This document shows positions 1 to 6,677 of a stretch of DNA of 12,620 nt, one piece after another. The notes under the pieces were generated by a model that was not told the origin of the DNA, made no database searches, and saw only the letters and a program-made list of their open reading frames with translations. Position numbers and translations under genes: made by a program. The DNA comes from Rhodospirillales bacterium (GTDB lineage Bacteria > Pseudomonadota > Alphaproteobacteria > Acetobacterales > Acetobacteraceae), in the NCBI GenBank assembly GCA_025350425.1, contig JANXXW010000466.1, positions 1 to 12,620 of the forward strand, read 5' to 3'. Position 1 is the stretch's first letter. Every line of letters begins with the position of its first letter.

Positions 1-2
1 GC

Positions 3-2543
3 AACCCGTATGTCGAGCTGGTGCATTGGCTGCATCAAATATTGCAGACGCAGGATTCCGACCTGCACCGCATCATCCGTCATTTCGAGTTGGATGCGTC
101 CAAGCTGGCCGCCGACATTCCGGCGGCCCTTGACCGGCTACCGCGCGGCGCCACCGCGATCAGTGATTTTTCGCCGCATATCGAGGAGATGATCGAGCGC
201 GCCTGGACGCTGTCCACGCTGATGTTCGGCGAGCACCAGGTTCGCACTGGCCATCTGTTGCTTGCCGGGATGCGGACCCAGAATCTTCGTAACCTGCTGG
301 GTGGGATAAGCAAGCAGTTCGATCGCGTGAAGCCCGAGGCGCTGGGTGACGACTTCGCCAAGATCGTGGCCGGGTCGCCAGAAGATCAACTGCAGGCGAC
401 CGACGGTAGCGTCGGGCCGGGCGAGACCAGCGGAGCGATAGCGCCGGCGGCGATGGGCAAGGGCGAAGCGTTGGCGAAGTTCGCGGTCGATCTGACGGAG
501 CGAGCGCGCAAGGGCGAACTGGACCCGATCGTCGGGCGCGATGTCGAGATTCGCCAGTTGGTGGACGTGCTGATGCGCCGCCGTCAGAACAACCCCATCC
601 TGACCGGTGAGGCCGGCGTGGGAAAGACCGCCGTCGTGGAGGGTTTCGCGCACCGGATCGTGGCTGGCGACATGCCGCCCGCGCTCAAGGACGTGCGTCT
701 GATGACCCTCGACATCGGGCTGTTACAGGCCGGTGCGAGCATGAAGGGGGAGTTCGAGAACCGGCTGAAGCAGGTGATCGAGGAAGTACAATCCTCGCCC
801 AAGCCGATCATCCTGTTCATCGACGAGGCGCATACACTGATCGGCGCGGGTGGCGCGGCCGGCACCGGCGATGCCGCCAACCTGCTGAAGCCGGCGCTCG
901 CGCGCGGCACTTTGCGGACAATCGCGGCGACAACCTGGGCCGAGTACAAGAAGTATTTCGAGAAGGACCCCGCGCTGACCCGCCGCTTCCAGGTGGTTCA
1001 GGTCGAGGAGCCTTCGGAGCAGAAGGCGATTATGATGATGCGGGGGATTGCCCTCCCGCTTGAGAAGCACCACCGCGTGCAGATACTGGACGAGGCGATC
1101 GAGGCAGCCGTGCGGCTGTCCCATCGCTACATCCCTGCGCGGCAACTTCCGGACAAGTCGGTAAGCCTGCTCGATACTGCAGCCGCGCGCGTGGCGGTGA
1201 GTCAGCATGCGGTTCCCGCCGAGGTGGACGATTGCCGCCGCCGTATCCAGGCGTTGGAGACGGAGTTGTCGATCATCGGTCGTGAGGGTGCCGTTGGCGT
1301 AGACGTGACGTCGCGCAAGCTGGAATGCGACGCCTCGCTGGAGGTACAGCGCGCGGCGCTGGTGGGATTGGAGGAACGTTGGCAGTCCGAGAAGGCGCTG
1401 GTCGATCGGTTGCTGGAGAAGCGGGCGACGCTGCGGGACGGCAGTGCGGTGGACCCCGAGGCCACACTGGCCGAGGTGCGTGCGCTACAGCTTGAACTCG
1501 CCACGCATCAGGGCGAAACGCCGTTGATCCTACCCTGCGTGGACGAGCAGGCGGTGGCGGCCGTGGTAGGCGACTGGACCGGGATTCCGGTGGGTCGGAT
1601 GGTGAAAAACGAAGTTCAGGCCGTGTTGCAACTGCCCGAAAGCCTGGGGCGTCGGATCATCGGCCAAAGCCATGCGCTGGAACTGATCAGCAAGCGGGTA
1701 CAAACCGCGCGTGCCGGGCTGGATAATCCGTCTAAGCCGATCGGCGTGTTCATGCTGTGCGGGCCGTCCGGTGTCGGCAAGACCGAGACAGCACTTGCAT
1801 TGGCGGAATCGCTGTATGGCGGCGAACAAAACGTCATCACCATCAACATGAGCGAGTTTCAGGAAGCGCACACCGTCTCCACACTGAAGGGAGCGCCGCC
1901 AGGCTATGTCGGCTATGGCGAAGGCGGTGTGTTGACCGAGGCGGTACGCCGGAAGCCATATTCCGTGGTGTTGCTGGATGAAGTCGAGAAGGCGCATCCC
2001 GACGTCCATGAAATCTTCTTCCAGGTGTTCGACAAGGGCGTGATGGAAGACGGCGAGGGCCGGATGATCGATTTCAAGAACACGCTCATTCTACTGACGT
2101 CGAACGTCGGGACATCGCTCATCATGGGGATGTGCAGCGACCCAGAACTGATGCCGGAGCCCGACGAAATCGCGAAAGCATTGCGCGAGCCGCTGCTGAA
2201 AGTGTTTCCGCCGGCGCTGCTCGGGCGGCTTCTGGTGATCCCGTACTATCCGCTGAGCGATAAGGTGATGGGGCAGATCATCCGGTTGCAGCTCGGGCGC
2301 GTGGTTTCGCGCATCGGGGAGCGCCACAAAGTTCACATGACCTATGATAACGCGACGGTCGATCTGATTGCCAGCCGCTGCACCGAGCCTGAAAGCGGTG
2401 GCCGGATGATAGATGCGATCCTGACCAACACCATGCTGCCGGCTCTGAGTTCGGTATTCCTGACACGGATGCTGGAAGGCGAACCGATCAAGGGTGTGCA
2501 CATCGGCGTAGCTGAAAGCGAACTCGCCTACACCTTCACCTAA
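3..2543 (+). CDS. clpV: ClpV/TssH, T6SS sheath-disassembly AAA+ ATPase (5' end cut by window)
   Basis: This is a Hsp100/ClpB-class ATPase that extracts and unfolds TssC from contracted T6SS sheaths in the cytoplasm so that subunits can be reused. The frame is open to the left edge (Asn-Pro-Tyr-Val-Glu-Leu before the GTG at 21), so 21 is an internal codon and roughly the first 25-30 residues are missing. Counting from codon 21, the Clp N-domain-like region covers about residues 1-125. The first AAA+ module has Walker A GEAGVGKT at about 196-203 and Walker B LFIDEAH near 265. A short coiled-coil middle region follows at about 390-510. The second AAA+ module has Walker A GPSGVGKT near 581 and Walker B LLDEVEKAH near 650. 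Both nucleotide sites look intact. The context (tssK, vgrG, tssC, hcp downstream) separates it from housekeeping ClpB. It ends in TAA, followed by a hairpin. Identification is very secure; only the start is unseen. Confidence 0.97.
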   Translation, partial: NPYVELVHWLHQILQTQDSDLHRIIRHFELDASKLAADIPAALDRLPRGATAISDFSPHIEEMIERAWTLSTLMFGEHQVRTGHLLLAGMRTQNLRNLLGGISKQFDRVKPEALGDDFAKIVAGSPEDQLQATDGSVGPGETSGAIAPAAMGKGEALAKFAVDLTERARKGELDPIVGRDVEIRQLVDVLMRRRQNNPILTGEAGVGKTAVVEGFAHRIVAGDMPPALKDVRLMTLDIGLLQAGASMKGEFENRLKQVIEEVQSSPKPIILFIDEAHTLIGAGGAAGTGDAANLLKPALARGTLRTIAATTWAEYKKYFEKDPALTRRFQVVQVEEPSEQKAIMMMRGIALPLEKHHRVQILDEAIEAAVRLSHRYIPARQLPDKSVSLLDTAAARVAVSQHAVPAEVDDCRRRIQALETELSIIGREGAVGVDVTSRKLECDASLEVQRAALVGLEERWQSEKALVDRLLEKRATLRDGSAVDPEATLAEVRALQLELATHQGETPLILPCVDEQAVAAVVGDWTGIPVGRMVKNEVQAVLQLPESLGRRIIGQSHALELISKRVQTARAGLDNPSKPIGVFMLCGPSGVGKTETALALAESLYGGEQNVITINMSEFQEAHTVSTLKGAPPGYVGYGEGGVLTEAVRRKPYSVVLLDEVEKAHPDVHEIFFQVFDKGVMEDGEGRMIDFKNTLILLTSNVGTSLIMGMCSDPELMPEPDEIAKALREPLLKVFPPALLGRLLVIPYYPLSDKVMGQIIRLQLGRVVSRIGERHKVHMTYDNATVDLIASRCTEPESGGRMIDAILTNTMLPALSSVFLTRMLEGEPIKGVHIGVAESELAYTFT

Positions 2544-2556
2544 GCCTCATCGCCAC

Positions 2557-2588
2557 CACGGGTGGATGCCAGCGGCATTCCACCCGTG
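2557..2588 (+). terminator. Strong hairpin just after clpV; possible terminator without U-tract
   Basis: The arms 2557-2570 (CACGGGTGGATGCC) and 2574-2588 (GGCATTCCACCCGTG) pair over 14 bp with one bulged T and a 3-base loop. The hairpin begins 14 bases after the clpV stop codon. No run of T follows, so it is not a classical intrinsic terminator. It may act as a 3'-end stabiliser or a weak or Rho-assisted terminator. Pairing is seen directly; the role is inferred. Confidence 0.5.
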
Positions 2589-2598
2589 AAGCGTCGGA

Positions 2599-2793
2599 TC
2601 AATACATGACCTCGGCGCGTGCGGCCATGATCGGTGAGACTTTGGCCTGGAACTGTGCCCCAATTTCAGCTGTGAGGGTTTCGCCGTGGAAAGCTCGCGC
2701 CCGTTCGCCGCGCAGCCTCTCGATTTGAGTGTTTCGATGTCGGCGTGAGCAGCTTCGCCACTCCGCTTTCGAGCGCATCGCGAGCTTCTTCAT
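2599..2793 (-). CDS. Doubtful small hypothetical ORF or gene remnant
   Basis: This is a 64-residue minus-strand frame starting MKKLAMRSKAEWRS and ending AEVMY. It is basic (many Arg/Lys), with no signal peptide or membrane segment and no motif I recognise. The bases before the ATG show no good ribosome binding site, and the frame stays open upstream of the ATG to a TAA in the same frame. It is the only plausible coding stretch in the gap and could be the tail of a decayed gene or a chance frame in GC-rich DNA. Confidence 0.2.
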   Translation of the reverse strand: MKKLAMRSKAEWRSCSRRHRNTQIERLRGERARAFHGETLTAEIGAQFQAKVSPIMAARAEVMY

Positions 2794-2980
2794 TTCGGCT
2801 TTAGGCGTAGTAGTCTTGACGGCCTCAGTCTCGCGAGCGGTCTGTTACCTTACCAGTCAATACTAGCGTAGAACGGCCTGATCAGGATAGCTTAGGGCGA
2901 AGCAAGGGCCGGAAGCGGTCGTCACGTCCAACCAGGCCCGGTCCGGGCGCTCCGTTCGACACACATGCGCGGGATCACGA

Positions 2981-4711
2981 ATGCAATATGAAGTGAATTT
3001 CGGCCAACTGACGCGGCCGACCAAGGTGACCACCGGTACCGCCCGATTTCGGCTAGCCGTGCTCGGCGACTTTTCTGGCCGGGCCAATGCGGGCAAGCTG
3101 GAAATCGGCGAGGCGCTGGCACGACGTAAGCCTATCGCGGTCGATGTGGATAACCTGGATGATGTGCTCGCGCGCATGTCGCTGAAGCTCTCGCTTGCGC
3201 TGGGCAACGCCGACGATGTGGTGGAGGTGCCCATCGGAAGCCTGGACGACTTCCATCCGGACCAGTTGGTCGAAAACGTCGAGTTGTTCGGGACGCTGTT
3301 GCAGTTGCGACGCGACCTCGCCAGCCGCACCGGCTTTGCGCGCGCATCCAAGGAAGTGTTGTCCTGGAGCGGCGAGGAGAAGCTGCCCGCGCCAGCCAAC
3401 CAGGCGCGCGGCGCTATTATCGCGACCGATCTGCGGCTGTCGGATTTTGCCAGGCTGACCGGCCGGCCGAACACGCAGGCGGGCGATGGCACCATCGACG
3501 ATCTGGTCCGGCGACTGGTCGGCCCGTTCGTGCGGCCGGACCGCGACGTGCGGCAGGAACAACTAACCGCACGCGTCGATGAGGCCCTGTCGGCGGCGAT
3601 GCGCCGAGTGTTGCATCATCCGGACTTCCAGGCGGCCGAGGCAATGTGGCGCGGCGTCGAATTGCTCGTACGACGCATCGAGACCGGGGCTCGATTGCAG
3701 ATCGTGCTTTACGACGTGTCGGCGGAGGAATTGGCGGCCGATCTCGCCTCGGTGGAAGCGTTGGAGGATAGTGGGCTTTACGGAATGCTGGTCGAGCAAC
3801 CCGCGCAAGACGCGGACCAGGGTCCGCTTTCCGTCGTTGTCGGCATGTATGGTTTCGAGTTGTCGCCGCCCCACGCCGACCTGCTCGGTCGTGTGGCACA
3901 GGTCGCCGCCGCATCCGGGGCGCCGTTCGTGACTGGCATCGATCCCGACGCACTGCAAACGCCGATGTATCAGCAGCACATCATGATACGGGAAGCCTGG
4001 ACGGCTCTGTGGGAGTTGCCAGCTAGCGGCTACCTTGGTCTCGCGGCTGTGAAGTTCCTGTTGCGGATGCCCTACGGTAAGAAAAGCGACCCGATCGAGG
4101 CCTTCGCGTTCGAGGAGTTCACGCGCGAGGCTGGCCTGTCCGGTATGCTGTGGGCCAATCCCGCCCTAGCCGTTGGACTGTTGCTGGCGCAGGGATGGCA
4201 GAAGGCCGGGGCCAAGATGAAGCCCGGCGCGATCAGCATCATCGGCGACATGCCCTATTACGTCTACAATTCTCCGGACGGCGATCAGGTGGCGCTGCCG
4301 TGCACGGAACGGCTTTACTCGGAACGCCAAGCGTCGCAGGCCGTGGGATACCATGTCATGCCGATACTCAGTCTTCGTGGGCGGCCGGAGGTCCGATTGG
4401 CAGGCATCACGTCTGTGGCTGGGTCACTACTTGCCGGTTTCTGGGGCTCAGTGTTTGCGGAAGCCGCGCTAGTCCCGGTCTCACCATCGCCGGAACAGAT
4501 CGAGGATGCGTCCGAAGAATCTGATGAAATCGCCGCGACCCCCGACGAGGAGACGACATCGGAGGGTGAGGCCGAGCCTGAAGCCGAAGCCACCCCGGAT
4601 GATAGTAGTGACGACTTGGACGCGTTACTGGCGGGCCTTAGCGCGCCCACGGCCGAAGTGGCCGACGGCGAGGCGGAGGCCGACCTCGATGCGTTGCTCG
4701 CCTCGCTGTGA
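2981..4711 (+). CDS. TssB-TssC-like fused sheath protein with acidic repeat tail
   Basis: This 576-residue protein looks composite. Residues about 18-113 match TssB (small sheath subunit): FRLAVLGDFSGR at about 23, a DVDNLDDVLARM stretch, then SLDDFHPDQLVENVE near 87. Residues about 205-500 resemble TssC (large sheath subunit): LHHPDFQAAEAMWRGVELL near 207, and MPYGKKSDPIEAFAFEEF, which parallels LPYGVRTDPIDDFAFEEE in the canonical TssC at 8762. The TssC half is divergent. The usual FGGEPFG...GDYEF block is reduced, and the C-terminal section with RFAHYLK...RDKIG is absent. An acidic Glu/Asp-rich tail follows from about 506, carrying DLDALLAGL (545-553) and DLDALLASL (568-576, the extreme C-terminus). 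The ATG has GGGA six bases upstream. It sits between clpV and a convergent minus-strand gene. Rhizobial imp clusters carry a second TssC-like protein (ImpD/TssC40), which may be a relative. A role as specialised sheath subunit, cap or accessory factor is inferred. Confidence 0.85.
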   Translation: MQYEVNFGQLTRPTKVTTGTARFRLAVLGDFSGRANAGKLEIGEALARRKPIAVDVDNLDDVLARMSLKLSLALGNADDVVEVPIGSLDDFHPDQLVENVELFGTLLQLRRDLASRTGFARASKEVLSWSGEEKLPAPANQARGAIIATDLRLSDFARLTGRPNTQAGDGTIDDLVRRLVGPFVRPDRDVRQEQLTARVDEALSAAMRRVLHHPDFQAAEAMWRGVELLVRRIETGARLQIVLYDVSAEELAADLASVEALEDSGLYGMLVEQPAQDADQGPLSVVVGMYGFELSPPHADLLGRVAQVAAASGAPFVTGIDPDALQTPMYQQHIMIREAWTALWELPASGYLGLAAVKFLLRMPYGKKSDPIEAFAFEEFTREAGLSGMLWANPALAVGLLLAQGWQKAGAKMKPGAISIIGDMPYYVYNSPDGDQVALPCTERLYSERQASQAVGYHVMPILSLRGRPEVRLAGITSVAGSLLAGFWGSVFAEAALVPVSPSPEQIEDASEESDEIAATPDEETTSEGEAEPEAEATPDDSSDDLDALLAGLSAPTAEVADGEAEADLDALLASL

Positions 4712-4717
4712 TGGTTG

Positions 4718-5260
4718 TCAGGCCGTGACGATCACCGCGACGAATTCGATTCGGTCGCCATCGCCGGGCGTGTCTGACGTGTGGGTTTCGTGGTCTATGC
4801 TGGCCGCGTCCGCCCCGGCGCGCGTGAGGGCGCCGGCCAGCAACTGCCCACGCAGGCGCTGGAGATCAGCCAAGCCCGGTGGGGTTTCCGCCGGACTGAA
4901 CTGCCGCAGCGAAAGACGGGAGGTGGGGTTGGCCTGGAGCAGGGTGGCCGCCGCACCGACCGTCTCGAGCGCACTTTCGTCGAGCATCGCCGACCAGGGT
5001 GTGAAGGTCACGGATTGCGTCTCGTACCGGCCCTTGATCCGGCGTACGATCGCCGGGTTCAGCAGCCAGGGCTCGTCACCATCGTTCTCCGTGTCACCAT
5101 GCTCCCGCCAGATCGCGCGCACCTCGTCATGGCTCTCGCACGTGGTAAATTCCAGCGCCACGGTTTCGGGGAGTACGTTCGCGAGCAGGTCGTCGAAATG
5201 TTCATCGCCACGCACGAGCCAGACGTTGCCCGCAAACTCGGCAAGTACGATACGCGTCAT
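4718..5260 (-). CDS. Small T6SS-locus protein with degenerate OmpA-like C-terminal half
   Basis: This is a 180-residue protein on the strand opposite to all other confident genes here. ATG at 5258-5260 is preceded by a good ribosome binding site (GGGAGA on the minus strand, 5268-5273, 7-base spacer), which supports translation. There is no signal peptide, lipobox or membrane helix. Residues 1-80 are not recognised; they include WLVRGDEHFDDLLANVLPE and an acidic patch near 57-63. Residues about 82-178 follow the order of an OmpA-type domain: a strand with a large residue (SVTFTPWSA), then LDESALETVGAAATLLQANP, a strand RLSLRQF, the helix LADLQRLRGQLLAGALTRAGA, and a closing GDGDRIEFVAV. The usual glycan-binding Asp/Arg pattern is poorly kept. 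Its stop lies 6 bases from the stop of the tssBC-like gene (convergent), and its start lies 73 bases from tssK (divergent). The gene is probably real; the domain call is moderate and the role unknown. Confidence 0.75.
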   Translation of the reverse strand: MTRIVLAEFAGNVWLVRGDEHFDDLLANVLPETVALEFTTCESHDEVRAIWREHGDTENDGDEPWLLNPAIVRRIKGRYETQSVTFTPWSAMLDESALETVGAAATLLQANPTSRLSLRQFSPAETPPGLADLQRLRGQLLAGALTRAGADAASIDHETHTSDTPGDGDRIEFVAVIVTA

Positions 5261-5333
5261 GTGTGTTTCTCCCGATGACCCCGACCACGGTACAGCCGCC
5301 CCGCGACGCAGGCAAATATGGATGCGAGACTAG
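5261..5333. promoter_or_regulatory. Divergent intergenic region between the OmpA-like gene and tssK
   Basis: These 73 bases separate two divergent start codons, so promoters for both the minus-strand gene and the tssK-vgrG-tssC-hcp-hcp run must lie here or inside the flanking coding ends. I see no confident -35/-10 pair and no -24/-12 sigma-54 motif. The call rests on gene orientation only. Confidence 0.45.
5268..5273 (-). promoter_or_regulatory. Ribosome binding site of the minus-strand OmpA-like gene
   Basis: GGGAGA on the minus strand lies 7 bases before the ATG at 5260. It is the clearest evidence that this opposite-strand frame is a translated gene and it fixes the start. Confidence 0.7.
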
Positions 5334-6671
5334 ATGAGTTCGGAAAACCGGGTTGTCTGGGGCGAGGGGCTATTCCTTCAGCCGCAACATCTTCAACAGC
5401 AGGAGCGGTACTTCGATCGTCTGGTACGGACCAGCACCGGGCCGTTGCGACCGTTCGCGTGGGGCCTGGTCCAGCTTGATCTCGACAAAGACCTGCTCAC
5501 GCTGGGGAAGTTCGCAGTTCGCGCCGCGGCCGGCATCCTGCCCGACGGAACGCCGTTCAGCATCCCGGACCAGGATGACCATCCCCGCGCCATCGACCTG
5601 CCAGAAGCGACGCGCAACAGCATCGTCTACCTGATGCTTCCGACGCGTCAGGCAGGCGCGGTAGAGGCAGCGGGACCAGAGCACACCGAGACGGTGGCGC
5701 GTTTCGTCACGGGCGAGCACGAGGCAGCCGACAGCAACGCCGGTTATCAATCCACTGCGACGCTGCCGATTGGCAGGTTACGGCTGCGGTTCGCCCTCGA
5801 AGGAGAGGCAAGAGCGGGTTTCGCGTCACTCGGGGTCGCGCGCATCCTGGAGGTTCGGGCAGATCGCAGCGTGGTTCTGGACGAGAGCTTCATCCCGCCG
5901 GTCCTGGCCAGCGAGGCTTCCGGGGTGTTGGCTGGCTTCATCAGCCAGGTCGAGGGATTGCTGCATCATCGTGCGGAATCACTGGGCGGGAGAGTGTCCG
6001 AAACCGCAACGCGGGGAGCCGCCGAACTTTCGGACTTCCTGTTGCTGCAGCTATGCAACCGCTACGAGCCGTTGCTGACGCATCTCTCTGCGATCGTGTC
6101 CCAACTGCATCCCGAAACCTTCTATGGCGTGGCGATCAGCCTGGCCGGCGAGTTGGCGACGTTCACCGAAAGCCGTAAGCGCCCGGTGGTGTTTCCGCCG
6201 TATCGGCATGACGACCTTCACGCGACGTTCCGCCCGGTCATGGCGGCACTCCGCCAGGCGCTATCCGCCGTGCTGGAGCAGACTGCTGTCTCGATCGCGT
6301 TACAGGAACGCAAGTTCGGCATTCGCGTCGGCCCAATCCTCGATCGCACCCTGACCACGGATGCCACGTGGGTGCTAGCGGTGAAGGCGCAGATACCGGG
6401 GGAAACATTGCGGCGCAATTTCCCCAATCAGGTCAAGATCGGTCCGGTCGAGAACATACGCGAACTCATCAACGTGGCGCTTCCGGGCATCGCGGTGCGC
6501 GCGCTCCCAGTGGCACCTCGCCAACTGCCGTACTATGCTGGAACCACCTACTTCGAACTCGATCGGAGCGGCCCTTACTGGGCGGCGCTGTCCCGGTCCG
6601 GCGGCATCGCCATCCACGTGACCGGCGATGTCCCTGGGCTGGAGATAGAATGCTGGGCAATACGGGGATGA
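5334..6671 (+). CDS. tssK: TssK, T6SS baseplate adaptor protein
   Basis: This is a full-length 445-residue TssK (ImpJ/VasE family). It is the trimeric baseplate component that connects the TssEFG wedges to the TssLM membrane complex on the cytoplasmic side. The family signature is present at the N-terminus (VVWGEGLFLQPQHLQQQERY, residues 7-26). Its length is normal for the family. The C-terminal region (about 315-445, including LPGIAVRALPVAPRQLPYY) corresponds to the part of TssK that contacts the membrane complex. The start ATG at 5334 has only a weak upstream purine stretch (GGATGCGAG). It is the first plus-strand gene after the divergent minus-strand gene, so it probably opens a transcription unit; vgrG begins 6 bases after its stop. 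The call is secure. Confidence 0.96.
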   Translation: MSSENRVVWGEGLFLQPQHLQQQERYFDRLVRTSTGPLRPFAWGLVQLDLDKDLLTLGKFAVRAAAGILPDGTPFSIPDQDDHPRAIDLPEATRNSIVYLMLPTRQAGAVEAAGPEHTETVARFVTGEHEAADSNAGYQSTATLPIGRLRLRFALEGEARAGFASLGVARILEVRADRSVVLDESFIPPVLASEASGVLAGFISQVEGLLHHRAESLGGRVSETATRGAAELSDFLLLQLCNRYEPLLTHLSAIVSQLHPETFYGVAISLAGELATFTESRKRPVVFPPYRHDDLHATFRPVMAALRQALSAVLEQTAVSIALQERKFGIRVGPILDRTLTTDATWVLAVKAQIPGETLRRNFPNQVKIGPVENIRELINVALPGIAVRALPVAPRQLPYYAGTTYFELDRSGPYWAALSRSGGIAIHVTGDVPGLEIECWAIRG

Positions 6672-6677
6672 TTTGCG

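Larger units (their letters stand above)
2544..2980. other. 437-base gap between clpV and the tssBC-like gene
   Basis: This is the only sizeable gap in an otherwise tightly packed cluster. It contains the hairpin after clpV, a doubtful 64-codon minus-strand ORF (2599-2793), and about 190 bases before the next start codon with no convincing gene. A TTGACG at 2816-2821 is followed by no well-spaced -10 box, so I do not call a promoter. The region probably carries the upstream control signals of the tssBC-like gene and may be the scar of a lost or decayed gene. Confidence 0.5.

Noticed and set aside
2816..2848. TTGACG followed by TGTTAC as a promoter for the fused gene
   Set aside because: The spacing is 21 bases and the -10 match is poor; not enough to call.
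2863..3495. 210-codon minus-strand frame
   Set aside because: It lies antisense to the well-supported TssB-like domain of the fused gene, is Arg/Ser-rich without any motif, and is a typical GC-rich shadow.
4506..5333. 275-codon plus-strand frame across the acidic tail and the minus-strand gene
   Set aside because: It overlaps two better-supported genes. Its product is Arg/Pro/Ser-rich with no motif, and the minus-strand frame has a good ribosome binding site and domain-like pattern.
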